46,939 bases of DNA from Bacteroidales bacterium (lineage in GTDB: Bacteria; Bacteroidota; Bacteroidia; Bacteroidales; UBA932): the NCBI GenBank assembly GCA_017527625.1, contig JAFXPV010000126.1, forward strand, positions 1 through 46,939, given 5' to 3'. The position numbers and the translations under genes are program-made. The notes beneath the pieces were generated by a model. It ran no database searches. It saw nothing but the letters and a program-made list of their open reading frames with translations, and was not told the DNA's origin. Below are positions 32,222 to 42,211 of this stretch, in pieces. Within the stretch, counting starts at the first letter, position 1. Every line of letters starts with the position of its first letter.

Positions 32222-34834
32222 ATGAGAAGATTTATTCCTATACTTACCCTCGCTCTGATGCTATGCGGTGCTTGCAGCCGCAACATCGAGCCTTCCGCCA
32301 CAATAGGGCAGACTTCCGCCTCGGGCCAGGAATCCTCTACGGCCTTCGTCCCCGGATCTGTCATCGTGCTGCTTGACGAAGCCCTTGCCGACCGCCTTGT
32401 CGACGCTTCGCCCGCGACCAAAGCAATGTCCCTCATTCCCGAGTTGGAAATGATGGGCGCGACCAATATGGAACGCCTCTATCCCGATGCCGGGGAATGG
32501 GAGCCGAGACACCGCCGTGCCGGACTGCACCGCTGGTGGAAACTGACCATAGATCCTGCTGCCGCTCCGGCGACCAAGGCTGCCGCCGAGCTGGCTTCTG
32601 TGCCCGGTATCGTCTATGCGGAACCCGAGCGCAAGATACGCTCAAACAACTCGCTTTTCAACGACCCTTATGCATCAAAGCAATGGGGATTCCATAACGA
32701 CGGAGCCCTGGGCGCCAGTTACAAGCCCGGCAGTGACATCAACGTTATTCCGGTGTGGGATAACTTTACGACCGGCTCGTCTGACGTAATTGTGGCTGTC
32801 CTCGACGGCGCGGTGCAGACCGACCATCCCGACCTTGCCGCCAACTGCATCCCGTTCGGACAGGGCAGCAAGAATTTCATAGCAGGAATCGACGAATCAT
32901 CCCTGCAGCCTACTGACCACGGATCACACGTGGCAGGCGTGATAGCAGCCATCAATGACAACGGCATCGGCATCAACGGCATAGCCGGTGGCATCAATGG
33001 CAAGAACGGAGTCCGTATCCTTTCCTGCGCTGTCTTTATGGGCAACCCCGACAATCCGAGCAAGGAGTTTGTCGGCAACACATACGACGCTATGGTCTGG
33101 GCTGCCGACCACGGCGCTGTAATCTCCCAGAACAGCTGGGGCTACATCTTTGAGAATGAAGCTGCAGCAAAAGCATCGGGCGTAGGCGCTATGGGCGCTG
33201 CCATCGATTATTTCATCGAGAACGCAGGTTGCGATATGGATGGTAACCAGCTTCCCGGCAGTCCGATGAAAGGCGGCGTAGTATTCTTCTCTGCCGGCAA
33301 CAATGCCTGGTCGATAGGCTGGCCCGCTGCTTATGACAAAGTCATTGCCGTCGGTGCCGCCAATATGCAGGGTAACCGAAGCAGCTATTCCAACTACGGC
33401 GACTGGGTGGACATCTGTGCCCCCGGAGGCGACGGCAACCAGTTCACACAGATCTACAGTGCATACAGCAACAGTGATTACGGATATATGCAGGGCACTT
33501 CAATGGCTTGCCCGCACGTGTCAGGAGTCGCAGCGCTGCTCGTCTCATATTTCGGAGGCCCCGGCTTCACCAACGATATGCTCAAGGACCGGCTCCTTCG
33601 CGGCGCCAGCAATGCGCACATCAACAAGTACCAGCTGATCGGCCCGATGGTGGACGCGCTTGGTTCATTCACTCTCGACGGCAAGAAGCCCCCTTTGTCT
33701 ACCACAGTGACGGAGGTTTCATCATATTCCAACTCTGTCTCAATGTCCTGGGAGGTGACTTCCGACCCTGATGACAAAAAAGCATACGGATATCTGGCGC
33801 TTGCCTGCCCTGACTCAGCCACTCTTGTCAAAACCAAGTTCAGCTCCCTCGACTCAACCATCACCAGTGTTGCCGTTGAAGGTTCGATCCTTCCTGTCGG
33901 GGAGACTCTGTCAGCAACGATGACCGAGCTCGAATTCGACACTGATTACTATGTGGCTGTAGTGGCTTATGACTATCAGCACAATTACTCGGCGCTGTCA
34001 GCTGTCAGGAGAGTGCGCACCGGCAAGAACAACGCCCCGGTCATCACAACCGAATACACAGGCAGTTTCAGCCTGATGCCTTACGAGAAACTCACTGTCG
34101 AGTATTCTGTAAGTGACCCTGACGGGCACCCGTTCACGGTTGCTGTGGATCCCGGCAGCGACGCCCTTACCTACAAGGTATCCCAGGGTGCGGTCCAGAT
34201 CAACATTTCCGGCAACGGTGCTCCTCACGGCAAATACACGGCGCATATCATCGCCAAGGACAGCTACCAGGATTCAACCGATTATGCCATCGACTATGAG
34301 ATCCTGGAAAACCATACTCCCGTCGTGATATCCCAGATTCCCAATATGAGCTTCGGAACGACAGGCACAAGCCAGTCATTCGACCTGTTGAAATACTTCA
34401 AGGATGAAGACGGAGAGGCTCTGACATATACCATCAGCATATCCGACCGCAATGTGGCCCACGTGAACGCGACCGGCAACAATATGGTGATAACTGCCCT
34501 GGGCTACGGTCTCACGTCAGTCACCATCACTGCCACCGATGCCTGCAAGACGTCCTGCTCGCTCAGCTTCAAGATACTGATACGTGACGACTCCCGCCCG
34601 ATAGACATCTATCCCAACCCGGTTGTTGACTATCTCAACATACGCCCGGGCAAGGAAGACAACCTCAAAGTCACGATCACCAACAAGGCCGGAGCTACAG
34701 TTTGGTCTGAAACAGCCGCAGCAGGCCCGTTTGAGCCTCTGTCCGTAGATATGTCCGGCCAACCCGGCGGAACCTACTACGTCCGCATCAGCGGCTCAGA
34801 CATCGATAATACGTTCACGATTGCTAAGAAATAA
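32222..34834 (+). CDS. S8 (subtilisin-like) serine protease with T9SS-type C-terminal domain (paralogue 2)
   Basis: 870 residues. Signal peptide with Cys at position 18 (MLCGAC; a weak lipobox). The propeptide part carries RRAGLHRWW, shared with the other two paralogues. The subtilase domain has Asp195 (AVLDGAVQTDHPDL), His233 (DHGSHVAGV), oxyanion Asn in SAGNN and Ser427 (MQGTSMACPHVSG). Beta-sandwich domains fill about 490-790. The C-terminal 75 residues (DIYPNPVVDYLNIRPG ... GGTYYVRISG) form a type A sorting domain. The PorV-like gene follows after 5 bases. First gene of a probable seven-gene operon that runs to 43722. Confidence 0.9.
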   Translation: MRRFIPILTLALMLCGACSRNIEPSATIGQTSASGQESSTAFVPGSVIVLLDEALADRLVDASPATKAMSLIPELEMMGATNMERLYPDAGEWEPRHRRAGLHRWWKLTIDPAAAPATKAAAELASVPGIVYAEPERKIRSNNSLFNDPYASKQWGFHNDGALGASYKPGSDINVIPVWDNFTTGSSDVIVAVLDGAVQTDHPDLAANCIPFGQGSKNFIAGIDESSLQPTDHGSHVAGVIAAINDNGIGINGIAGGINGKNGVRILSCAVFMGNPDNPSKEFVGNTYDAMVWAADHGAVISQNSWGYIFENEAAAKASGVGAMGAAIDYFIENAGCDMDGNQLPGSPMKGGVVFFSAGNNAWSIGWPAAYDKVIAVGAANMQGNRSSYSNYGDWVDICAPGGDGNQFTQIYSAYSNSDYGYMQGTSMACPHVSGVAALLVSYFGGPGFTNDMLKDRLLRGASNAHINKYQLIGPMVDALGSFTLDGKKPPLSTTVTEVSSYSNSVSMSWEVTSDPDDKKAYGYLALACPDSATLVKTKFSSLDSTITSVAVEGSILPVGETLSATMTELEFDTDYYVAVVAYDYQHNYSALSAVRRVRTGKNNAPVITTEYTGSFSLMPYEKLTVEYSVSDPDGHPFTVAVDPGSDALTYKVSQGAVQINISGNGAPHGKYTAHIIAKDSYQDSTDYAIDYEILENHTPVVISQIPNMSFGTTGTSQSFDLLKYFKDEDGEALTYTISISDRNVAHVNATGNNMVITALGYGLTSVTITATDACKTSCSLSFKILIRDDSRPIDIYPNPVVDYLNIRPGKEDNLKVTITNKAGATVWSETAAAGPFEPLSVDMSGQPGGTYYVRISGSDIDNTFTIAKK

Positions 34835-34839
34835 CCGAT

Positions 34840-35688
34840 ATGAAAAAGATAATAGTTCTTCTGTCATTGATTTTGTTAGCGCAGGCTTCTTATGCGCAGG
34901 CAGTTCCGGCTTTGCTGATTCCCTCCGACTCCCGCTCGATGGCGATGGGCGGTGTGGCGCTTCAGCCGGCTGCAGACAGGCTGGATGCACAGGCATTCTA
35001 CGGAATGTGGGCTCCTAAAACTGCAAACAACACCGTCATCGGCGGCAATGTCTTTCTGCGTGTCGGCAAAAAAATTGGCGTCAGCGTCGAAGGCCGAACC
35101 TTTATGGACAAGCCCTACGACATCCTGTCAGCCCAGGGCCTGGCTACAGGCGGCACCTTCCGTCCTTCGGACCTCATAGCAGGCGCAGGTGTCAGCTACG
35201 ACATTACTGACGGCTTCACGGTAGGGTTTAAGGGCCGTATGGTTTCTTCAAAGATAGCTGAGGATGCCAAAGGCTCTGCATTCTGCGCCGATCTGTCAGC
35301 CACCTACGCGACGCAGCTGTTTTCGGCTGGCATTGCCGTACGCAACGTCGGCTCAAAGATCAGCTACGGCGCAGGCTCATACTCCCTTCCGGCGCTGGCG
35401 GCCCTTCAGGGCAGCATAAAGCCTTTCAAAGGACTTACTGTCGGCGCTGAAGCAGATTATCTGTTCGCCGGAGCTGTGATGGCTGCTTTGGGTGTTGAAT
35501 ATGGAATCGCCGACATCGTTTTCGTTCGCGGCGGCTTCCATTATGGTGACAATGCCAAGGGCATTCCGACCTATGCGTCGCTCGGCCTTGGCGTACAGTT
35601 CGCAGGCGTGCATCTCGATGCCGCTTATCTTACCGCTTCCAAAACTCTGAGAAACAGCCTGCAAATATCCCTCGGCTATGCATTTTAG
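34840..35688 (+). CDS. PorV/PorQ-like outer-membrane protein (partner of protease 2)
   Basis: 282 residues. Signal peptide MKKIIVLLSLILLAQASYAQ, then a barrel resembling the PorV/PorQ family: an N-terminal SDSRSMAMGGVALQPAAD segment (family: GARxLALGG), glycine-rich strands, LIAGAGVSYDITDGFTVGFKG, and a C-terminal aromatic (LGYAF). PorV (LptO) in type IX secretion carries substrates from the translocon to the attachment complex. Placement 5 bases behind a T9SS-type protease suggests a dedicated shuttle or anchor. Family assignment is by pattern. Confidence 0.7.
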   Translation: MKKIIVLLSLILLAQASYAQAVPALLIPSDSRSMAMGGVALQPAADRLDAQAFYGMWAPKTANNTVIGGNVFLRVGKKIGVSVEGRTFMDKPYDILSAQGLATGGTFRPSDLIAGAGVSYDITDGFTVGFKGRMVSSKIAEDAKGSAFCADLSATYATQLFSAGIAVRNVGSKISYGAGSYSLPALAALQGSIKPFKGLTVGAEADYLFAGAVMAALGVEYGIADIVFVRGGFHYGDNAKGIPTYASLGLGVQFAGVHLDAAYLTASKTLRNSLQISLGYAF

Positions 35689-35711
35689 TCTTTGAGAAGC
35701 AGCAGCAGGCT

Positions 35712-38381
35712 ATGAGGATCAGGAGGATAATGCTGGCTTTAGCCGCAGTGGCGCTTATCCACTGCGGATGTCAGAAAGCAGAAACAGCTACAGCTATAGA
35801 GGAGACCCGTGAGGAGAGGGTGGTGACTCAGGACGGAATGCAGTTGCCGGCCTCCGCCCTTGAGCAGGGGCACGTGCGCGTGAAACTCTCAGACGAGATG
35901 ACGCTGCTGGCTGAGAATGATCCTGATGCTTTTCGGGAACTTTTCAGCGGACTTGGCGCCGTTTCTGTGAAAAGGACCTTCCCCGACGCAGGCAAATTTG
36001 AAAAACGCAGCCGCAAGGCAGGTCTCCACCGCTGGTATGACGTCTATTTCGACGAGCGCAAGCCTTTGACAAAGGCCGGCGAGGAACTTTCGCTGATAGA
36101 TAATCTGGGTTATGTCGAATACAGACCGAAGGTGGTCCGTTATGACAGCCAGAATGTCAGCTGGAGGAGCAAAGGTCCCTCTTTGGCATCTTCAGGCGAC
36201 GACGCGCTCCAGAGTTCCAAGCGGGACATCTTCGACGATCCGTATCTTGGCTGGCAGTGGCACTATTACAACGACGGCACGATGCAAGGCTCCAAGCTAG
36301 GCTGCGACGTGAACGTCATCCCGATGTGGAGCAAAGGCATTGTCGGAAAGCCGGAAGTCATAGTGGCCGTCGTTGACGGCGGGGTAGACTTCAACCACGA
36401 AGACTTGGCTGCCAATATGTGGCACAACCCCGAGGTTAGCGGAGATTCTGTATACGGATACAATTTCACCTACCATACATACATAGTACAGCCTAGTGAA
36501 CACGGCTCTCACGTGGCCGGTACCATCGCGGCTGTCAACAACAACGGCATAGGTGTCAGCGGAATAGCCGGCGGCAACAAGGCGGCGGGACTGCCAGGTG
36601 TCAGGATTATGAGCTGTCAGATATTCCTGCCGAGCGGTGTACGTGCAGCCGATGGGGCAGAGGCCATCAAATGGGGTGCTGACCACGGCGCCGTCATATC
36701 CCAGAACAGCTGGGGTTTCACTACAGGTAAAGCTCCCCAGTCGGATCTGGAAGCGATAGATTATTTCAATCGCTACGCAGGTATGGATGAGGAAGGCAAT
36801 CAGACCGGCCCTATGAAGGGTGGAGTCGTTTTCTTCGCTGCCGGCAATGAACACTACAAGACGAGTTCCCCTGCATATTATGAAGGCTGCATCGCAGTTG
36901 CAGCCGTGAATGCGTCATTCCAGGCCACAGTGTATACCAACTACGGCCCGTGGGTGGACCTGTCGGCTCCGGGCGGCGAGTCTGAATCCGGGCCGCTGAT
37001 CCTGAGCACTGTGCCGGGAAACGATTATGCTTTCTATGAAGGTACGTCAATGGCCTGCCCGCACGCATCAGGCGTGGCGGCTCTCATCGTATCAGAGATG
37101 GGCGGTCCGGGCTTCACGAGGGATATGCTGCTCGACAGGCTGCTCAACAACATCACGGACATTACCAAGTATGGAGTCACGCAAATCCCCGGCATAGTCA
37201 ATGCCTATGCAGCCTACGATGGCTCCGGCAAGGCCGCTCCGGATCCGGTTGCCGAATTCAAGCTTACTGCGCAGAGCAACAGGATAAATTTCAGGCTGAA
37301 AATCCCCGAAGATCCGGATGACGGCTCTCCCTACGGCATTACCGTGTGGTATGCAGAAAAGCCGTTCGAATCCACCTCCGAGGCGAAGTTCGTGTCTTAT
37401 GAGGTGGATGACCTCTCTGCCGGAGACTGGTTCGAAGGCAGCGTATCAAACCTGGCCTTTGAGAAGGAGTATTCCCTCAGGTTCGACGCCTACGACCTGG
37501 CGGGCAACCACAGCGAGCCATCCGTTATAGGCAATGTGGTGACCGGCCGCAATTCGGCGCCTGTGATCGAGAGTGAAGTCCCGCTGAAAGACATCATTGT
37601 CAGAAGTTTCGAGACAAAACTGCTCGACATCACCTACTACGATCCGGACGGACACGACGTCTTCCCGTCTTTTGAAGACAACTCTTCCGGAGCCGCCTCG
37701 ATATCTTATACCGGAGAGGGCAGATGCAGAATCAAGCTGGACGGCAGCGCAGTGCGGCCCGGCAGATATGAGTTCAAGTTGACGGTCAAGGACAGCTATG
37801 GCGCGGAAGCTTCGATCGTGGTGCCCTATACCGTCAAGATCAACACTCCTCCGGTGAAACTCAAAGACATCGGAAACATAGTCGTAAACATCCTGAAAGA
37901 AAAACCTGTACTGGACCTGGCAGACTATTTCTATGACGAAGACGGTGAGCGGCTCACGGTAAAGTGCACGGTGAGCGACCGCTCTGTCGTCACTGTCTCG
38001 GCCACCGCTACGAACACTCTCAGCATAATACCGCTGACCATAGGAACTGCCGACGTCACCGTCGTCGCGTCTGACGCGACGGGTGCGTCTGTGACCTCAT
38101 CGTTCAAGATACTTGTCCGGAACAATTCAGTGCCGTTCGACATATATCCCAACCCCGTCACTGACGGCAAGCTGTTTGTCCGTTGCGGCGAGGACGCAAG
38201 CGCTGACATACTTGTCAGCGGCCCATCAGGGGCGGTGGTGTACTCGGGCCGCCTGGATATAGGACCTTTCACACCTGCACAAATAGATATGGGCGGATTG
38301 AGTTCAGGTGTGTACGACGTGAAGGTGACAACGGCTTCGGCATCGGTTGCGACATCCATAGTCAACATTCGAAATGAATAG
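35712..38381 (+). CDS. S8 (subtilisin-like) serine protease with T9SS-type C-terminal domain (paralogue 3)
   Basis: 889 residues. Signal peptide with candidate lipidation Cys in LIHCGC, an atypical lipobox. The propeptide segment has RKAGLHRWYDV. The subtilase triad is Asp222 (VVDGGVDFNHEDL), His264 (EHGSHVAGT) and Ser446 (YEGTSMACPHASG), with Asn in FAAGNE. Beta domains follow, and the last 80 residues (DIYPNPVTDGKLFVRCG ... SSGVYDVKVTT) are a type A sorting domain. It is closer to paralogue 1 in several blocks (HEDLAANMWHNPE) than to paralogue 2. The next PorV-like gene overlaps its 3' end by 8 bases. Confidence 0.9.
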   Translation: MRIRRIMLALAAVALIHCGCQKAETATAIEETREERVVTQDGMQLPASALEQGHVRVKLSDEMTLLAENDPDAFRELFSGLGAVSVKRTFPDAGKFEKRSRKAGLHRWYDVYFDERKPLTKAGEELSLIDNLGYVEYRPKVVRYDSQNVSWRSKGPSLASSGDDALQSSKRDIFDDPYLGWQWHYYNDGTMQGSKLGCDVNVIPMWSKGIVGKPEVIVAVVDGGVDFNHEDLAANMWHNPEVSGDSVYGYNFTYHTYIVQPSEHGSHVAGTIAAVNNNGIGVSGIAGGNKAAGLPGVRIMSCQIFLPSGVRAADGAEAIKWGADHGAVISQNSWGFTTGKAPQSDLEAIDYFNRYAGMDEEGNQTGPMKGGVVFFAAGNEHYKTSSPAYYEGCIAVAAVNASFQATVYTNYGPWVDLSAPGGESESGPLILSTVPGNDYAFYEGTSMACPHASGVAALIVSEMGGPGFTRDMLLDRLLNNITDITKYGVTQIPGIVNAYAAYDGSGKAAPDPVAEFKLTAQSNRINFRLKIPEDPDDGSPYGITVWYAEKPFESTSEAKFVSYEVDDLSAGDWFEGSVSNLAFEKEYSLRFDAYDLAGNHSEPSVIGNVVTGRNSAPVIESEVPLKDIIVRSFETKLLDITYYDPDGHDVFPSFEDNSSGAASISYTGEGRCRIKLDGSAVRPGRYEFKLTVKDSYGAEASIVVPYTVKINTPPVKLKDIGNIVVNILKEKPVLDLADYFYDEDGERLTVKCTVSDRSVVTVSATATNTLSIIPLTIGTADVTVVASDATGASVTSSFKILVRNNSVPFDIYPNPVTDGKLFVRCGEDASADILVSGPSGAVVYSGRLDIGPFTPAQIDMGGLSSGVYDVKVTTASASVATSIVNIRNE

Positions 38382-39273
38382 GAATATATCGATATCAATA
38401 GTCTTGCTACTGGCGGCCGTCGCGGCGCAGGCGCAGGCCGTATCGTTCATCAACCTCCCCGACAATGCGGCGAGGATGGCCCTTGGCGGAAGCGACGTGT
38501 CCTACGACGTGTCGAGGCTGCAGGAGCGTGGCTACTACGGTTCGGCCGAGGCAACTTTTTTTATATGGGAGCCCTCAATGCACGCAGGCGGCTCCGTCGG
38601 AAGATATATGGCCGACGGCTATGCAAGGCTTGGTGAAAGCTTCGGCATAAGCGCCAGAGGCAGGGTAAACAGCGTGCGGTCGCTGTCCTATATGGATGAC
38701 AGCGGAAAGCCCGGCGTAGGATTCAATTCTACAGAGTTTATGGCCGGGGTGGGAGTGCACTACAGACCTTTCAACAACATCTCTGTCCTGGCCAGGGTAG
38801 ATTTGATTTCTTCGAATCTTGCTGCTAACTTTGCAGCTAAGGTTGTTGCGGCCGATCTGGGCGTGGCCTATGATTTCAATGACCTTTCAGTTGCACTGAC
38901 GGTCAGAAACCTCGGATCGAAGCTCAGGTATGCAGGCTCTGTGGAGGAGGCTTTGCCGACGGCGGTGCTGCTTGGCGGCGAATATCTCTTCGGGGCAGGC
39001 AGGCACGTCGTTGATATTTCTGCCGACGCCGGCTTTATGCCGCTTCAGAAATGTGCGCTGGCAAAGGTGGGCGTCCGCTTGTCGCTGTTCAGCGTCGTCG
39101 ACATTATGGCCGGATATCATTACGGTAGCAACAGTCAGCTCGAGCCGAGCTATGCCACGGCCGGCCTCGGGGCACAGATCAGTTTTTTGCGGCTGAGTGC
39201 GGCCTATGTGATCGCCGGCAAGTCTTCGCCGATGAAGAATACGATGGCTTTCACGCTGGGCGCAAGGTTTTAG
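38374..39273 (+). CDS. PorV/PorQ-like outer-membrane protein (partner of protease 3)
   Basis: 299 residues, homologous to the product of 34840-35688 in layout. The signal peptide ends AAQAQA; INLPDNAARMALGGSDVSYD matches the N-terminal signature; AGVGVHYRPFNNISVLARVDLISSNLAANFAA and SVALTVRNLGSKLRYAG align with equivalent blocks (AVRNVGSKISYGAG) of the first copy. The C-terminus is LGARF. Its ATG overlaps the end of the protease gene, so the two are probably translationally coupled. It repeats the protease-then-barrel order of the preceding pair. Confidence 0.7.
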   Translation: MNRNISISIVLLLAAVAAQAQAVSFINLPDNAARMALGGSDVSYDVSRLQERGYYGSAEATFFIWEPSMHAGGSVGRYMADGYARLGESFGISARGRVNSVRSLSYMDDSGKPGVGFNSTEFMAGVGVHYRPFNNISVLARVDLISSNLAANFAAKVVAADLGVAYDFNDLSVALTVRNLGSKLRYAGSVEEALPTAVLLGGEYLFGAGRHVVDISADAGFMPLQKCALAKVGVRLSLFSVVDIMAGYHYGSNSQLEPSYATAGLGAQISFLRLSAAYVIAGKSSPMKNTMAFTLGARF

Positions 39274-39282
39274 GAGGACAAA

Positions 39283-40278
39283 ATGAACTGCATAATAGAA
39301 GAGTCATATAATCAACTGATAATCCATACCGACGGGGGAGGACGTCCTGCTGCGCAGCAGGTGGCCGCCATCAATGAGGCCTATGGCGAATATGTGGTGC
39401 GCAAGGCCCTCAAGGGCCGCCGTCAGCGCGAGCTGCTGGGCCGCTACTTCGCTCCGGCCGGGGACCTGCCTTTTTTGAAAGGCTTCTCCTGCTCCGGCCA
39501 GCTTCCTGCCGGCGGAGGCACCGCCCTCTGGGTGATGTTCACGGACGACGACAATTACGTCTATACGCCGATGCTCTATGACCGCGAAGGCGACGGCAGC
39601 GCCGCCAACACCCTGCGCATCTTCGAAGATTACAGCCGCATCCTGGCCGAAGGCGGCCTGACGCTGGCGGACAACTGCGTCAGGACGTGGTGCTACGTGG
39701 ATGACATCGACAACAACTATAAAGGGTTCTACAGGACACGCACAGAATATTTCTCCACCCACGGACTGACTCCCTCGACGCACTATATCGCCAGCACCGG
39801 CATAGCCGGAACTATGCCTGCGGGCTGCGGCGTGGTGGGGATGGAAGCTTTGGCTGTGAAAGACCCCGGCAAGGCCGCCGTCAGATACCTCAAGGGCAGC
39901 AGCAATCTCGGCCGCACGGATGCGTACGGAGTGACCTTCGAGAGGGGAACGGTCCTTACGCTTGACGGCAGCAGGACGGCCCTTATAAGCGGCACCGCCA
40001 GCATCGACACCGCAGGCAATGTGCTGCACGTCGGCGACATCGGAGCCCAGACGCTGCGCTCGTGGGAGAATGTCGGCGTGCTGCTGGACGAGGCCGGTAT
40101 GTCGTTCGACGATGTGACGATGATGATAATTTATCTTCGCAACCGCGAGGATTACGCTGCCGTCCGTATGCTTTACGAAGAGCGCTTCGGCGGCAGGATC
40201 CCTCATCTGTTCCTGCACGCTCCTATATGCCGTCCGACCTGGCTGATGGAGACTGAATGCATAGCTGTAAAACGATAG
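39283..40278 (+). CDS. Rid/YjgF-fold protein, chorismatase-like
   Basis: 331 residues without a signal peptide. The C-terminal half has the YjgF/Rid pattern (ISGTASIDTAGNVLHVGD, QTLRSWENVGVLLDEAG, MIIYLRNREDYAAVRMLYEE, PHLFLHAPICRPTWLMETEC with the Arg/Glu positions of Rid-type active sites). With a Rid-like N-terminal half the overall build resembles FkbO/Hyg5-type chorismatases, although substrate is unknown. It is preceded by AGGAGG (39272-39277) overlapping the upstream stop, a rare strong Shine-Dalgarno in this window. The next gene starts 4 bases later. Confidence 0.7.
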   Translation: MNCIIEESYNQLIIHTDGGGRPAAQQVAAINEAYGEYVVRKALKGRRQRELLGRYFAPAGDLPFLKGFSCSGQLPAGGGTALWVMFTDDDNYVYTPMLYDREGDGSAANTLRIFEDYSRILAEGGLTLADNCVRTWCYVDDIDNNYKGFYRTRTEYFSTHGLTPSTHYIASTGIAGTMPAGCGVVGMEALAVKDPGKAAVRYLKGSSNLGRTDAYGVTFERGTVLTLDGSRTALISGTASIDTAGNVLHVGDIGAQTLRSWENVGVLLDEAGMSFDDVTMMIIYLRNREDYAAVRMLYEERFGGRIPHLFLHAPICRPTWLMETECIAVKR

Positions 40279-40282
40279 TACA

Positions 40283-42211
40283 ATGGATAAAGGACAGACA
40301 TTCAAGACAGCATTCCTGAAGTACGAGAGATTGTGCTGGGCGGTACTTTTGGCCGCAGCGCTCTTCCCTCTGCTGGCGTTTGTCTTCAAAGATGTAGTGG
40401 CACGCTTCGGAGAGCTTAGCCTGTTCATCTACGACCGCTCATTTTTCGAAGAGACGGTTTTCAAGGCCGGAGGCTTGCTGGAGTATATCTCTGCTTTCCT
40501 GGCGCAGATTCTCGTAGTGCCGTGGCTGGGCAGCCTGATAGCAGTGCTGCTGTGGCTGGCGGTATACCGGCTTTTCATCGCAGCCTTCGACCTGCCGCGC
40601 GGTTTCAGCGTGATCGCCTTGGCTCCGGTGGCGATGCTTCTGATGACGGTGATGGGCTACGGCGACAAGGTCAACGTGCTGCTTTACAGGAATGTCTTCT
40701 ACACTGCAACCCTCGGTTTCCTCTACAGCCTGAGCGTGGTGCTTTGCTGCAAGAAGGTCCGCAGCTATGCGCTGAAGCTCGTCTTGATGGCCGTGATGGG
40801 TGCTGCCGGCTATGTCCTTTTCGGGATGTACGGCCCGCTCGGAGCCACCCTTGCGGCGCTGAGCAGCATCGCCCGCGACCGTTCGGCAAGGAAGGCCATA
40901 GGGTCTTTTCTGCTGGTCGTATGCCTATGGGCCGTGCTGTTGCTGCCTATAGCCTTCGGCGGTGACTGGCTCTCTGGCGTCCCGGTAGTGGAGTTCTACA
41001 ATTACGACAAGGTCAACGTACTGCCATATATCCTTCTGGCCGCTTTCTCGCTGGTCACTGCACTGGTGTCGCGAGGCCGCAAGGAAGCTGACGGCGGGCT
41101 GCGTCGCGGCGCCGTGGCATCCAGTTTTTCTATGCTTGCCGTCCTTGTCGTCCTCTGCAGCCTGCTGTGGGAGGCGGATGCCGACTACAGGACCGAGACA
41201 TCGATGTACAAGGCTCTGCTCAGACAGGACTACGGCCAGGTGGTCAGACTCTACGACAAGGTCGTCAAGAGGGATGACGCCGCCAACGCCAAGTCCTATG
41301 AGCAGCTTATGAAGAAAGTGAAGGACCTTGGAGGTGATGAGCGCAGGAATCTTTATGCCCGGTACTTTTATGAAACCTACCGCCGCCCGTCAAGGCTGAT
41401 GGACGAACTCAGGATGCTGGCCATCCAGTATATGGGAGAGTCCGGCAATATGCTGTTCTCTGCCCCGCAGGGCCTCGTCAACCCGGAGGACACTCCTTTC
41501 GTGAGCCAGTACGGGCCTACCATCTACCGTTACTGGGGCCTCTTCAACAGCGCTTATGTATGGTCCACCGCTACCAGCATCCACGGCGGCTGGAGCTACT
41601 ACAACCTCAAGGAAGCCGCGCTGGCGATGCTGCTTGCCGGCAATGATGTGGCTGCCGCCAAATATCTCGATATCCTCGACAGCACGCTCTTCTACTCCAA
41701 GTGGTCGGCCGCCCATCGCAAGTATCTTACAGACGCAGGGCAGCTGCACGAGGATTACAGCCAGCATTTCAGGCTTGTCTGCCCGGTGGAGGACAAGTTC
41801 TACTCCGAGAACGGCGAGATAGAGCTCAAGATTATGGAGCATTTCGCCCTGTTCGAGCAGCCGGATGTTGCCTATATGACGCCTGAGTATTCCGAGGCTT
41901 CTGTGATGTGGGCGATGCTTTCCAAAGATATGGACGCCTTCTGGACTGCGCTCGACAATTACTACGGTGTCAATATGCCCGAGACTCTGCCGCGCTACTA
42001 CCAGCAGGCTGCTTACCTCTATTCGGTGCTCAGCGGCTCCGGCATCGCCGACAACCTGCCCATAGCCGACGAGGTGCGCAGGCAGTATGATTCCTTCGCT
42101 ACCTATATGACTACCCATCAGGGTTCTGTCAACGAACTGAGGCAGGAGAGCTACAAGCGCTTCGGCAAGACATTCTTCTATTTCTATTTCTTCGTGGAGA
42201 ATTACATCTAA
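40283..42211 (+). CDS. DUF6057-like polytopic membrane protein
   Basis: 642 residues. The N-terminal half has eight or nine membrane helices (first at about 18-35, last at about 285-300, SSFSMLAVLVVLCSLLW). The C-terminal half (about 300-642) is soluble, mainly helical and TPR-like (ALLRQDYGQVVRLYDKVVK, AALAMLLAGNDVAAAKYLDIL). I recognise it as resembling the DUF6057 family of Bacteroidota, of unknown function. Its stop codon and the next start share bases (TAATG), indicating translational coupling with the TolB-like lipoprotein. Confidence 0.65.
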   Translation: MDKGQTFKTAFLKYERLCWAVLLAAALFPLLAFVFKDVVARFGELSLFIYDRSFFEETVFKAGGLLEYISAFLAQILVVPWLGSLIAVLLWLAVYRLFIAAFDLPRGFSVIALAPVAMLLMTVMGYGDKVNVLLYRNVFYTATLGFLYSLSVVLCCKKVRSYALKLVLMAVMGAAGYVLFGMYGPLGATLAALSSIARDRSARKAIGSFLLVVCLWAVLLLPIAFGGDWLSGVPVVEFYNYDKVNVLPYILLAAFSLVTALVSRGRKEADGGLRRGAVASSFSMLAVLVVLCSLLWEADADYRTETSMYKALLRQDYGQVVRLYDKVVKRDDAANAKSYEQLMKKVKDLGGDERRNLYARYFYETYRRPSRLMDELRMLAIQYMGESGNMLFSAPQGLVNPEDTPFVSQYGPTIYRYWGLFNSAYVWSTATSIHGGWSYYNLKEAALAMLLAGNDVAAAKYLDILDSTLFYSKWSAAHRKYLTDAGQLHEDYSQHFRLVCPVEDKFYSENGEIELKIMEHFALFEQPDVAYMTPEYSEASVMWAMLSKDMDAFWTALDNYYGVNMPETLPRYYQQAAYLYSVLSGSGIADNLPIADEVRRQYDSFATYMTTHQGSVNELRQESYKRFGKTFFYFYFFVENYI

